DNA from: Botryotinia globosa
Lineage: Eukaryota; Ascomycota; Leotiomycetes; Helotiales; Sclerotiniaceae
Reading direction: 5' to 3'
DNA length: 64,000 nucleotides
Assembly (NCBI GenBank): GCA_014898425.1
Contig: RCSZ01000001.1
Span: forward strand, 2,666,001-2,730,000
Each line of letters starts with the position of its first letter. The first letter of the stretch is position 1. The notes beneath the pieces are model-generated. The model searched no databases and was not told the origin of the DNA. It saw nothing but the letters and a program-made list of their open reading frames with translations. The translations under genes were made by a program, and so were the position numbers. Below, in pieces: positions 56,001 through 64,000 of the stretch.

Positions 56001-59000
56001 TCAAGAAGAAAAAGAAAAAACGGAGTTCAACGTCGGATGGAATAACTGAGGGCCAATCTTTCAGTGATTCTCAATTGGTTTCAAGTGAGACTAATGGCCA
56101 AAAAACACGCGGTGAGGATGGTGTGCAAGATTCTAGGAATGATGGAGAGAGGAAGAGGAGTAAAAGTTCAGATTCGAAGAAGGGTTCTTTTTTAGATAAT
56201 GCCGGCATCCTTGGCGCGGGTGCCGGCCTTGCTGCTGGTGCAATTGCAATTTCTGCTCAGCACCAACAGCAACATGCCGCTAATAATAATGATAGCGAGG
56301 GAAGTACGGGGGATATGGGAAAGCTGGAAAGAGAGGAAGATATATTGGATCCAGAGATTATCGAACGACAAATCAGACCCTCAATTGACCCTCAATATGG
56401 AGATCTTTTACCATTGCCGCCAAGTGGTTCAGTTTCACCTAATTGTGAACCAATTGATGACCTGCCCAAACTTCCAGAAAGTCGACCTACAACACCTGAA
56501 TCTGAAAAACGGACTGTAAGTACGCCAAGGGAGAAGACTCCGCGAAATCGTAAGGGTTTGCAGGAGACTCCTGTAAAATCTCCAAGCCAAAGTGCCGTGC
56601 CATTAAAATTCGTCATGGGAAACCGATTCAATCCGGCCTCACCTATTATAACGAGATCTACTGGTAATACGCCCTTTCTTACTTTCCATCCCTCTCCAAT
56701 TGCAGAATCAGCCACAATTCCAAGATCTAGATCAAGACCTATGTCATGGGATAATACCAAGGAATTCAAGCCCCTGTATCTATTAGAGACTAACAGACGT
56801 GGGTCGTTCGTGCCAGAAGAGATAATTGACCCGCTCCCACATTTACCGCCGTCCCGAACCAATTCAGAGCTTGACGTGGCGGATCTACCCGAATCGGGCT
56901 TTTTGGAAAAATTGGACCTTCACCGCCCTTCGCCAGACCCACTTTCAACCAACCTCCCCTCCGATGATCATACCTCCGGAGAATCCACACCGACTGCGAT
57001 TACTTTTAAAAGAGACTTAGCGCCATCAGTGGAGTTTCTTCAAGATTCTTTCCCCTCACTGGAAGAAAAGCAAACTTTATCCTTTGATGCATTTCATGAA
57101 CAATCATCATCTGAATCAGTAGCTAAAGCCATTGGAGCCGCAGGAATTGCAACTGCAGCCGGCCTTGCTATTGCATCTCATGGTACAAGGGATGAACAGG
57201 AACCAAGCTCTTCTCAAGAGATCCAGGAAAAGAGTGGAAACGACGATTTACAATATTCATCTGAGTCACATGACATACCCTCTGAACGAGGGGAGACGTT
57301 GCAAATCTTAAGTGGAACTCCGAGCAATCAAACCATGAGTATTGAAGAGGAGGTCGAACAGACCGAAGAATTTCCTTTGTCAAATTCCAAGAAAAATGAG
57401 GACAAAGGTTTGACCCTTGGATCAGATGACATTCATGATCAAGCCGAGAATACTCCGGAGCCCATTCAAGAACTCTCCAGTTCAGTGGAGGGGGACAATG
57501 TCAAGTCCGTAGATAACTTCTCTACACCAGAGTCCAAGAATGATCATGGTAAGAATGGAACAGTTGTATTATCTCAGGAGCCCGAATTGGAACTCCAAAA
57601 CGAAATTCCTAGTCAGGAGGATACACAAGGCCCAAAACCCGACTATGCTTCAAGTGAACTACATGACGTGACCGGACCGGATAGAGATCTTATCGAACAA
57701 GAAGCTACTTCTGAGGCTCAACTCATTGAATATCCTACTCAGGACTCCGAAGAGGAGAAAGTACACGAGAAAGCAGACCAAAATGGCCTATCCTTCGAAC
57801 CCGAATTGAAGACAAGGAATGTGGACAGCGCAGAGCCTTTCAAACCTATAGATGAACAGCCTTCAATTGACGAATCGGCTGATGAACCGCAACAGCAAGT
57901 GCAAGAAACTGGCCAAATGGAAGAAGCTTTGCCTTCAGTTGAGATTGACCAGATCGAGGAACTCTCTGTTCCCAAGTCCAAGAAGGACAGGAAGAAGGAC
58001 AAGAAGAAGGCAAAAGCTCATGCTCTTAGACTGGAAAGACTCACTACTGAGCCAATCGTTGAATCTATGATTGAAGTTCCAACACGAGAACCATCACTTG
58101 AGGTATCGTCAGAGATTCCCCGCGAGATTTCCCTCCCATCTCCTCCTCTAGCCAGCCCCGAGGCACAAGCATTCAATGGTTCTGTACAGCCTGAAAATTC
58201 TGGTGATATCACACCCACAGTTTCCGAGTTTGCTAGCCCCGAATCGAAAAGAGATAAGAAGAAGTCGAAAAAATCTAAACAAATTCCTGTTGATCCACAA
58301 CCAGAACAAGCTGTGGTACAGCCCGAGCTCAACGAGGCCGAGCTTTCCCAATCTGAAGATGTCACGAGAAACCCTCTTGATTTGCCTCAAGAATTAGTTC
58401 AAGAACCCATTCAAGCAGAACCTACCACGCCTGTTAATGCTGGGCCAATTGAAGAGTTCTCAACTCCAAAATCCAAGAAAAGCAAGAAGGACGAGAGAAA
58501 AGCAAAGAAAGAACAAATTGCGAATGTCGAGCAGGACCCAGTTGATGTCACTCAGGAACAGGAGCAAGTACCTGAATTGCAAGAAAATGAACTACCAGAA
58601 GCACTTACTTTTGAAGAGACCCCTAACCATGATGATACTACTCACGCTATCGTCTCTCCTTCTTCGAAAAAGAATAGAAAGAAGAGCAAAAATGGTAAGA
58701 CTGCAGACATAGAAGGACCCATGGAGCCGACAGTTTCTGGTCCCATTCCAGAGGATGTGTCAGAGAAACCAACACCAATGGTTGGGCCTGGTGCTTGGCC
58801 AATCACTCCTGCTACGCCATGGACTGCCGGTACTCAAGAAGTCTCTTCATCAAATGAAAAGGACTACTTTCCAGCTGCAGAAACTATACTACCAATCATT
58901 ACTGCCGGAGATACTGTTATTGGCGCAGAACAATTGAAGTCCAATGATATTTCTGAAGATAAGAATGGTTCTGATAGCCTTACCACTGAACATGAAGATA

Positions 59001-62000
59001 ATCAACTCGGACTTGCAAACCAATCACAAGAGGAATTGAAGCCACAAGAAATTGTGATCGAGGATGTTTCTAAAGGGCTTGGAGACGATGTCACTGACTC
59101 CAATGGACTTCCAGCCGGCTTTCAAGAAGATGAATCATCTCTCCCTCGCCAATTACCTGCGGAGATTGAAGATAGCATTCAAGAAAATCATCCATCACAA
59201 GAAGAACGGGATCAAGTGTCTGCAATCGAGACTCAAGAGGAAGAGAAGCCAATTTCCAATGAGACTGAAGCTCGGGGTGGATTTGAAGCTGGATACGAAG
59301 ATGACCAACAAGAGCTTTCTAAGGATTTGAAGGAGGAACTCGACTCTGGTAGTGCTAAGGACGAGAGAGACGATGAAAGTGAAAAGCATGCTGGTCAAGA
59401 TCAAAACGAAGGGGTTCTTTCTGATATTGCTTCCTCAGATAATCCTATCAAAGACTTGAACGAGCCAGCAAATATCCCTACCCCTCAGTCAGAGATTATC
59501 GAGGATCCAGCGATCAAGGCTGTACTTGAAGAACCAGAGGAGATTGCCCAAGCTGATAAGACGCCACAGATGCCTGTCTCCGTCGAGAAAGTTATCAAGG
59601 AAGAGACTCCTTTGGAAGAGACCTCCACAATTGTGCAAGAGCCAGAGACTATCGAAAATACGCAGATTGACCAAGATTTTCCAGAGCCAGCAACGACCGA
59701 AAAGACGCCCATTAATTCGATCATTTCAGCACCAGAACCCGAGGTAGAGAGCCAAAGCAAGGAGTGCAAGGAACCTGACAATCGCGAAAGTTTGCTTGCA
59801 TCTAATCCTTCCAACGACATGATGACACCCGGTACTTCGGAAGAAAAAAAGCCTGTAGATGCCTCTCCAGAGCACCTCGAGCCTGAGCATTTGCAAGGTC
59901 CCGATGAAGCTTCTATTGCCATCAACCCTAAGCCGGAATCTGCTACTCTTGACAAGAGCCAAGACAATGTGATTGAACCGACACCCATTGAGGAAGTTTC
60001 TGTTTCCGAGAATGTGGATCAAGTTAACATCAAGGAGGACAAGACGCAAGGAGAAGAATCTACTGATGTTAAGCAAGAAATTCCGGACATGCCTCTAAAG
60101 CCTTCTACTATAGACCGTGAAATCGAATTTTCTGCACCTCCCAAGAAGTCTGAGAAAGATAAGAACAAGCGTGGCAAGCAAGCACAGGATTCAATTGAAG
60201 ACGATACCGTTGCCAAGGACATCAAATCCATTGGCGAGTCGTCCAATATCGGAATGCCAATTGAACAGCCAAATACCATGCCTGTGGAACAAATTATTAC
60301 GATCCCCGCGAAAGAGCAAACTCCTAACGATGCACCAATGACAGCAGGACTTTCTGGTCTTATGGGTCCTCTGACAGGAAGAAAAAAGGGTGTTTTGGAA
60401 ATGGTTCAAGCTTTGGGCTGGGGCAAAAAGAAGGACAAGGCCGCAATTGCCGCTGCTGAGCAAGGACTCCCTCCAAGACCATCTACAGCACGCGCTGCAT
60501 CCGAATCTTTTATGTCTACACCACGCGTTGTGTCTGAGTCCGCCATGCCAAAGGTCATTGAGACTGAGCCTGTCAAAGCACCGTCCCCTACTACGGAACT
60601 TGAGGAATGGGCTCTGGCAGACGAAAATCCGAAGAGAAATTCGAAGAAGGGCAAGAAAATTGCAAACGAAGATCTTGAGCCAGTGCCAAGTACAATCATC
60701 GAGGAAGAACCTTTACCCATTGAGCCCAAGGAAGAGACTGCTCAAAAAATCATGGAGCCATCAGTCACAAAATCTTCAGAGGATGTACAAGATGACCAAT
60801 CATCCAGAAGACAAAAGGGTAAACAACGCCTCAGCTTACAATCGTTCATATCCGAAGAGGCATCCAAAGCATTCAGAGCTAGGGAATCCGCCAATCAAGG
60901 ACCAGAAACGCCGTCCTTGGTAGCAGAGCCAGCTTTCATCGAACAATCTCCTGAACTCACTTCCGAGCCAATTATCGATGCATCAGTTGAAGAAATGAAA
61001 AACACTGAATCCATGATAGAGGTTCCAACCATGAAATTGCAAGAAGATGAGAAGAAACGCCGAAGTTCGCAATCTTCGGTGTCGGAAGAAATGCCAGAGG
61101 AAGAGGCAGATGTGTCGATAGATGCTGCTATCGAGCGGGAACTCAAGCCTCAAGCACCGGAAATTGATGAGCCATCTGTTGAAAGTGGTAGCGAGCCTTC
61201 CGAACTTCAACGCGGACCTACCTCGGAAGAGAGTCAAGCTCCCGAAGTGTCAAATGAAGATGCCCCTGAATCAGTCGTCGAAACCGCTAGGGAGACTGAG
61301 GAACTTGATCCTGAGGCTATCCATGATGATCGTCTTACTTCATCACCACAGCCTGAGCAAATTCCTGAACATATTGTTGAGAATCAGAGCCAATCATCTG
61401 AACCTCCTCACTCGGTTGACCCAGAGAGTCTTTTCGTTCCAGAACCCCTTTCGGAGGATACTTCAAAGCAAGCAACTTTTGAAAGATCAAATGAGTCCTC
61501 AGATGTTCCTCGCAAGGTTATTCAGGATGATGATGATAATGTACCACAAGCATCATTTGACCTTGTTACTGAGCCAAGCGCTATTGGTGATGAGGCTTCT
61601 CCACCAAATGAATCAACTCTTGAGAAAGCCACGAAGAATGTCGATAGTTCTGAACCAAGCTTGGTTGATGAATCTTTCTTGCCAAATGAATCGATTCAAG
61701 ATGATATCATGGCATCTGTCGAGTATGTTGAACCAGATATAAGCCTTGAAGAGTCTGGATTGTCAGTTGAGCCTCTTTCTGAAGAGTTCGACAATACTAT
61801 TGAAGTTCAGAAGCCAGACACTTTTGATGGGCCCACTTTGCCAAGTCACATTGTCTTCGAGGAAGATTCGAGAGAGGTTGAAGCTGCTGAGCCAAGTCAT
61901 AACAATGATCAGTCTATCTTACCACAAGAGCCACTTCTCGAGGAAACTGACAAGGATGCTGACGGGTCTTTGACGAAGCAAGTTATTCCACGGGAGGAGT

Positions 62001-64000
62001 CAGGAACTCTGGAAACTTTCGAACCAAGCCATACTGATGAAGAGACTATCTTATCTACTGAGCCCTCAGCAACAGTTGGAACAGTTCAAGCGCCAAGCGA
62101 ACTTGTTCCTGCCGAGGAAACGGAAGTTCAAGATGAATCGACCTTACCCAGCACTAAGAAGTCCAAGAAAAGCAAGAAAAACAAGAAGAGCAAGAACAAG
62201 TCCCAGTCAGAGCCTGAGGTGCCAATCGAAGTCACCAGAGAGCCCGAAGAAACTCTTCTTGTCGAGAAACAAATCTTAGAAAAGCCTTTCGATACCACGG
62301 AATCAAGCAATCGTGAAGCCTTGGAACAGCCGCTCGAAAGATCAGTTGAGCCCATCGCGCAAGAAAGTCGTGATGTCTTAGAGCCTGCTTCTGTGCCACT
62401 TCCGGAAGATGATATCAATGAGGCCATCGAACTTGATGAACCTACAAACTTCGAGAGTCTACAGCCATCTCTTAACCTCGGTCCATCAATCCCAATTCCT
62501 GAGGGAACAATTATCAATCCAGAGACCGAGGAGCCCAAAAGTCTTGAGAACTTAGATCATTCTGAGTATGCAGCATCGATCCCACTGCCAGAGGACATCG
62601 TGATGAATTCAACCGAGGACATTGAGCTTCAAGTTCATGAACCCGCAGAAGCACTTGAACCAGTTTCAGATGTTGTGGAGAAGACGATTGAAACCCCCTC
62701 CGACAATGAGATTCCTGCAAGCAAAGAAACATTGGAATTTTCAGAACCGATGTCTTCCATTCTAGAAAAGTATTCCCAAGAACTTGCTCCAGTCTCACCA
62801 GAGAGGTCTAGAAAAGATAAGAAGAAGCGCAAGTCTGCTACACCAATGCCATTGGCCGAAGAGTCTCTTTCGTCAGACCCACTCCTCGAAATCGAAACAA
62901 AAGCTGTTGAGCCACTAACAGAAGAAGCAAGACTGGTTGTTTCAGAACCTCCAATTGATAGATCTTCGGAAGAAGTGATGTTCAGCAAGCCACAGGAAGC
63001 CAAGTTTCTTTCAGAATTGATCAACCCAGAGACCGAACAGAAGGGCATTGAACCGATGGACGCCATTACAACTCCAAGCATCTCTGATGGCATTGAACAC
63101 GTTTCTCAAGGAAAACATTTCGAGCCACCCGCTGATGTTCCAACCGAGGAATCCAAGAGAGAAATGGAAGAGCAAAAGTCTGAAGTACCTATTCTAGACT
63201 CCGGAGACCTTAATTCTCAAACTTCATTGGGACCTTTACCGATCCAAGCGGACGTCGATGTATCAAACCATGAAACCGTTCCGAACTTCACCGAACCAAT
63301 TCCAGAGAGCGTGCCAACGGCCAACGAGGATATATCGATTCCCACTCTGACCGATGTTGAGGTTAAGCAAGAAGATACTCCCAAGTCAGGGTTGAACGTT
63401 TCTCTTGACCATCGGGACCTTGAATCTGGATCTAAAGATACCACGGACTTGCCAGAAACGAACTCTTCAGATGCTCCAGTCAAAGAATTGAAAGAGGACG
63501 AAACAAAGCGCAAATCCCTCGACACAAGTCCATTTGAGCTTCCTATGGACAGTACGACGGAAATTCCCGAACTTTCCCAGCCAATCAATCAAGCTTCAGA
63601 AGAGGAACTTCATGGCATAGAGCCTGTGGGGCCTGTCAGAGAGATCGTCCAGCGACCAACAGAGCTTCAAGAACATCCCCTTGAGCAGGAACAAACAGAG
63701 GAAGATTTCAAGGTACTTGTGGAGCCAGTAATTGAGTCAATTGCACCAGAACCATCGATAAACATTTCTCATGGACCAACTGTCGAGTCTGAAAATGTCA
63801 AGGAAGATGACCTTACACCACAGGAACCAATTGTACAACAAGAATCGTCAAGCGAACCAAAAAGCATCGATGAGCCATCCTTAGTACCGCATCAAATCAT
63901 CGAGCCGGAAGCTGTAAACGGAGAAACTCTCCTACCGCAAAATGCGATGATCAATTCAATCATTGATGACAAGGAGGCACCTCAATTACAGAAATTCGAG
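50054..64000 (+). CDS. Giant leashin (LAH)/involucrin-repeat-like protein, 3' truncated by window edge
   Basis: An open frame from ATG 50054 runs to the last base: 4,649 codons with no stop at any of the points sampled along it and no evident intron. An in-frame TAA 15 nt upstream fixes the start region. The protein is almost wholly disordered. Its parts in order are: an eight-copy TPRTGRFDxGxES-type repeat (residues about 74-214), a lysine tract, basic/acidic RRxRE stretches, a conserved-looking block (FKLDFIMTPRDLKVYSIPSR, about 1033-1052), SELARILK repeats (1330-1450), and a Glu/Pro/Ser-rich tail with repeated PxSKKxxKK blocks from 2640 on. Six Gly/Ala hydrophobic segments punctuate it. 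Huge size, composition and layout match Pezizomycotina involucrin-repeat proteins, of which LAH tethers Woronin bodies to the hyphal cortex or septal pore. Assignment is by architecture, not alignment; the C-terminus lies outside the window. Confidence 0.75.
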   Translation, partial: MAEKRDRYGTGGDPSIAQRGNGIGGRGYNGRAPPNLGFDGEGSSVSGRGQNDRRYGSMPPNTPMTPYTPFTPYTPVTAGYDGGESFISAQTPRHDHYYGGESAVGGRPAVTPGAAGYRGGEGSYNGGTPQTGRFNGGESYAEGRAPRPGRYDIAESTMSVDTPRTGRFDPGMESSIAHPDTPRTAHYDTTATTMSMDPSRTGTYDKENTITVAEYYDPERAREHERRMMEREKSERERGMRQPSGMEYGPRPTEYLSTSGSSTSSYLDISRHFPTKGFSFRSFFSTPSEKSDSKKKKEKKKKSKKLTKHNSSSSSSLNEDLAFGTGFLRYRRKRSVRARDGRDRQWETIGYKSSKENLKDTRSSTNSRPTSSKRPTTDAEILALGAGIAGLAKLALDHGNKDARNGKNGRGGPETVNSSRRDERGLPPSKTIPYETDPNDDEGWESASDDESDSSVDTGLAFGGGSHVGKKPQAGLFGRKKTHGPKSRKSNVVDPRLLGPENSLNGYLSDRAVGFEDVQWESGSDFGQHTYISYSHPDRQVDTLYAHERVRISRTQSVGSGSQTPLQEVFPVPTNDPSRFDVARASSSEYNASRPAPVPIQQPQPITPVSHSVYHESNYVRSESGGILKSSSGRSKSLASAALAGVAGAAVGAAIASSRRDDNENYRDDDRRDNRSYSESAVNRKERRYEEDQYSIADSSAFKPRDEDRKERRRDYDQSSIADSNLTWDEKREKRREERRKDDSRSSTSNSDRDKNRERSRDDPDAAAEERERRRRERREERRAPDRIEDNYEERRAHVLSEISAMARAPTDPFQYQVADTPPREESSGRQAKDQSAPTVVTVEREPDFNRKQNSMIKESSSISRSESRTEISIKVEKEQRYKEHARTLHDAEMIYEETEHSTAPIEAAAIAAAAAALARESRRESRSSKRRGERRTDSEDLSKDGDSAEAPGQSHDEVMAEADRAYREILMARKVAAEVRRSRTPSPERSVMNKYEEESEEEPPRIVTPPGMHERKKGPYDAPNADFKLDFIMTPRDLKVYSIPSRRYKVDEADLKGPFMTKDADAKLPRPMLNLIRPTPTSTPSPEKQFATMAKNENVKKESSNRSDDRPVERRRSEPEPEPERHSKTKDRDGESEQPSMRSQDEPAQPQTRNPVEDREKTPLYRSQDKPSDTTQIREQTPSYRSQEESHDQDHPKRDRRDIPPIIIGPRGDLIRSSDASVPSPTQSTVSKAVTWGPNETKHFEVESPTETKDEYTSESSPETPEKPRFSEPRFSEPKSGSPTEPKSPSSWAAMAAGIIGAGVGAVVAGSSESPQRAERPESPKKPERAEVSELARILKARESERPESPKRAEISELARILKEREKERPESPQRAERPESPKKPERAEVSELARILKARESERPESPKRAEISELARILKERESERPESPKRAEVSELARILKAREQERNERPYEYRGVVVEPESPHGEPRRDSPPRDMGRDSLYRGVIVEPESPYGESFRDVDRDSLYRGVTVEPESPYGEMRSQNPPRDNRRESLSQHRRRDSPPSVGPKPISPQTSHMPGAFDDDLDFTATVAAGLQDSGFDPNLVVDDLAFRKRDSPPGSNEYKTPWAESIDDLSNIPGESSSNRGFVMGEVPETPKDWSSVSPANEESPNLDRKEQKRLEKERRRSGGDVSSPITDVIVEEPEDYFDTSRQSKKEQRRRDKEEARTQSLLREESSFVDILPNREIVEEPESYVEPVDTPKKSKKSSRSSTYEDVDLDSSASKPKRKSSKRSSTYDGKVESPLRESRRTFSMDDIKNGDESKIPRKSKRDSVRFDSPPPEVDSESGRSLRRKSKDKLRSKSERYDSPDPSQISLPASDNNEDMELSRDPDRPSRRDGDDPLWASSRSILSAGSSSKVDEEDSPQKNRKDRSSTKENNDVGRPIASEPTRDDNEDLKKKTKEATPKKSGGLFGFFSGAKAEAAKEELTKGSRDDPDDVKKKKKKRSSTSDGITEGQSFSDSQLVSSETNGQKTRGEDGVQDSRNDGERKRSKSSDSKKGSFLDNAGILGAGAGLAAGAIAISAQHQQQHAANNNDSEGSTGDMGKLEREEDILDPEIIERQIRPSIDPQYGDLLPLPPSGSVSPNCEPIDDLPKLPESRPTTPESEKRTVSTPREKTPRNRKGLQETPVKSPSQSAVPLKFVMGNRFNPASPIITRSTGNTPFLTFHPSPIAESATIPRSRSRPMSWDNTKEFKPLYLLETNRRGSFVPEEIIDPLPHLPPSRTNSELDVADLPESGFLEKLDLHRPSPDPLSTNLPSDDHTSGESTPTAITFKRDLAPSVEFLQDSFPSLEEKQTLSFDAFHEQSSSESVAKAIGAAGIATAAGLAIASHGTRDEQEPSSSQEIQEKSGNDDLQYSSESHDIPSERGETLQILSGTPSNQTMSIEEEVEQTEEFPLSNSKKNEDKGLTLGSDDIHDQAENTPEPIQELSSSVEGDNVKSVDNFSTPESKNDHGKNGTVVLSQEPELELQNEIPSQEDTQGPKPDYASSELHDVTGPDRDLIEQEATSEAQLIEYPTQDSEEEKVHEKADQNGLSFEPELKTRNVDSAEPFKPIDEQPSIDESADEPQQQVQETGQMEEALPSVEIDQIEELSVPKSKKDRKKDKKKAKAHALRLERLTTEPIVESMIEVPTREPSLEVSSEIPREISLPSPPLASPEAQAFNGSVQPENSGDITPTVSEFASPESKRDKKKSKKSKQIPVDPQPEQAVVQPELNEAELSQSEDVTRNPLDLPQELVQEPIQAEPTTPVNAGPIEEFSTPKSKKSKKDERKAKKEQIANVEQDPVDVTQEQEQVPELQENELPEALTFEETPNHDDTTHAIVSPSSKKNRKKSKNGKTADIEGPMEPTVSGPIPEDVSEKPTPMVGPGAWPITPATPWTAGTQEVSSSNEKDYFPAAETILPIITAGDTVIGAEQLKSNDISEDKNGSDSLTTEHEDNQLGLANQSQEELKPQEIVIEDVSKGLGDDVTDSNGLPAGFQEDESSLPRQLPAEIEDSIQENHPSQEERDQVSAIETQEEEKPISNETEARGGFEAGYEDDQQELSKDLKEELDSGSAKDERDDESEKHAGQDQNEGVLSDIASSDNPIKDLNEPANIPTPQSEIIEDPAIKAVLEEPEEIAQADKTPQMPVSVEKVIKEETPLEETSTIVQEPETIENTQIDQDFPEPATTEKTPINSIISAPEPEVESQSKECKEPDNRESLLASNPSNDMMTPGTSEEKKPVDASPEHLEPEHLQGPDEASIAINPKPESATLDKSQDNVIEPTPIEEVSVSENVDQVNIKEDKTQGEESTDVKQEIPDMPLKPSTIDREIEFSAPPKKSEKDKNKRGKQAQDSIEDDTVAKDIKSIGESSNIGMPIEQPNTMPVEQIITIPAKEQTPNDAPMTAGLSGLMGPLTGRKKGVLEMVQALGWGKKKDKAAIAAAEQGLPPRPSTARAASESFMSTPRVVSESAMPKVIETEPVKAPSPTTELEEWALADENPKRNSKKGKKIANEDLEPVPSTIIEEEPLPIEPKEETAQKIMEPSVTKSSEDVQDDQSSRRQKGKQRLSLQSFISEEASKAFRARESANQGPETPSLVAEPAFIEQSPELTSEPIIDASVEEMKNTESMIEVPTMKLQEDEKKRRSSQSSVSEEMPEEEADVSIDAAIERELKPQAPEIDEPSVESGSEPSELQRGPTSEESQAPEVSNEDAPESVVETARETEELDPEAIHDDRLTSSPQPEQIPEHIVENQSQSSEPPHSVDPESLFVPEPLSEDTSKQATFERSNESSDVPRKVIQDDDDNVPQASFDLVTEPSAIGDEASPPNESTLEKATKNVDSSEPSLVDESFLPNESIQDDIMASVEYVEPDISLEESGLSVEPLSEEFDNTIEVQKPDTFDGPTLPSHIVFEEDSREVEAAEPSHNNDQSILPQEPLLEETDKDADGSLTKQVIPREESGTLETFEPSHTDEETILSTEPSATVGTVQAPSELVPAEETEVQDESTLPSTKKSKKSKKNKKSKNKSQSEPEVPIEVTREPEETLLVEKQILEKPFDTTESSNREALEQPLERSVEPIAQESRDVLEPASVPLPEDDINEAIELDEPTNFESLQPSLNLGPSIPIPEGTIINPETEEPKSLENLDHSEYAASIPLPEDIVMNSTEDIELQVHEPAEALEPVSDVVEKTIETPSDNEIPASKETLEFSEPMSSILEKYSQELAPVSPERSRKDKKKRKSATPMPLAEESLSSDPLLEIETKAVEPLTEEARLVVSEPPIDRSSEEVMFSKPQEAKFLSELINPETEQKGIEPMDAITTPSISDGIEHVSQGKHFEPPADVPTEESKREMEEQKSEVPILDSGDLNSQTSLGPLPIQADVDVSNHETVPNFTEPIPESVPTANEDISIPTLTDVEVKQEDTPKSGLNVSLDHRDLESGSKDTTDLPETNSSDAPVKELKEDETKRKSLDTSPFELPMDSTTEIPELSQPINQASEEELHGIEPVGPVREIVQRPTELQEHPLEQEQTEEDFKVLVEPVIESIAPEPSINISHGPTVESENVKEDDLTPQEPIVQQESSSEPKSIDEPSLVPHQIIEPEAVNGETLLPQNAMINSIIDDKEAPQLQKFE
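50273..50696 (+). repeat. N-terminal protein repeat, eight degenerate copies
   Basis: Eight units of about 16-20 residues in the leashin-like protein with the pattern T-P-x-T-x-[YF]-[DN]-x-G-E-S. Examples are TPVTAGYDGGES, TPQTGRFNGGES, TPRTGRFDPGMES and PSRTGTYDKEN. The DNA is divergent, so the pattern is held at protein level. Confidence 0.8.
54002..54410 (+). repeat. SELARILK repeats with a 174-bp in-frame duplication
   Basis: Five copies of AE[VI]SELARILK[AE]RE separated by ERPESPKR-type linkers. The stretch starting at 54001 recurs almost identically at 54175, an offset of 174 bp (58 codons), so part of the array arose by a recent in-frame duplication. Confidence 0.92.
54424..54630 (+). 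repeat. YRGVxVEPESPxGE repeat, three copies
   Basis: Three units of about 22-28 codons (YRGVVVEPESPHGE, YRGVIVEPESPYGE, YRGVTVEPESPYGE) follow the SELARILK array directly. Confidence 0.9.

Noticed and set aside
52136..63588. Numerous minus-strand and alternative plus-strand frames within the giant gene
   Set aside because: Shadows of the biased Ser/Glu/Pro/Lys codons in the continuous plus frame starting at 50054.

Overview
The window looks like nuclear DNA from a filamentous ascomycete (Pezizomycotina). Short GT-AG introns, mostly 48-160 nt, interrupt genes whose families are fungal or broadly eukaryotic, and the right end carries a giant protein resembling leashin (LAH), the Woronin-body tether known only from this group. 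A Leotiomycete such as a Botrytis/Sclerotinia relative is my guess from style and moderate GC; nothing here proves it. No prokaryotic, viral or intact transposon gene was recognised.

The left part (1.6-25.4 kb) is gene-dense. In order it holds: a small secreted cysteine-rich protein (-), a SPOUT-type RNA methyltransferase (-), a membrane-anchored thioredoxin (+), an aldo/keto reductase (+), an 896-residue disordered nuclear-type protein (-), an OXLD1-like mitochondrial protein (+), DPM3 (-), an LRRC40-like leucine-rich-repeat protein (-), a coiled-coil protein with a nuclear localisation signal (+), an SmgGDS-like armadillo protein (+) and a METTL21-type protein methyltransferase (-). Exon boundaries were rebuilt by hand from splice sites and conserved motifs. 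Several genes only make sense once spliced: DPM3 has three exons, SPOUT three, thioredoxin three, SmgGDS five and the ABC transporter fourteen.

The middle (25.4-42.7 kb) is gene-poor. Only a 398-residue fungal protein of unknown function (30.3-31.5 kb) and a possible 69-residue membrane protein (40.3 kb) stand out. The rest is rich in simple repeats, including a 28-copy heptamer minisatellite at 28.26 kb, several other 7-bp arrays, CT/GA tracts and many ACCTAGGT-type motifs.

The right part holds a complete full-size ABCB transporter (42.7-47.9 kb) with an unusual charged insert in its first nucleotide-binding domain. After a repeat-rich leader comes a continuous open frame from 50,054 to the window edge (4,649 codons without a stop at any point sampled), which I read as the N-terminal and central part of a leashin/involucrin-repeat protein. 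Its internal architecture is the most interesting signal here: an eight-copy N-terminal repeat, six Gly/Ala-rich hydrophobic segments, SELARILK repeats and lysine blocks spaced through an acidic tail.

The genes do not form a pathway. They are mostly housekeeping functions (glycosylation, RNA modification, redox, GTPase regulation, protein methylation) beside two lineage-flavoured loci, the ABC transporter and the leashin-like gene.
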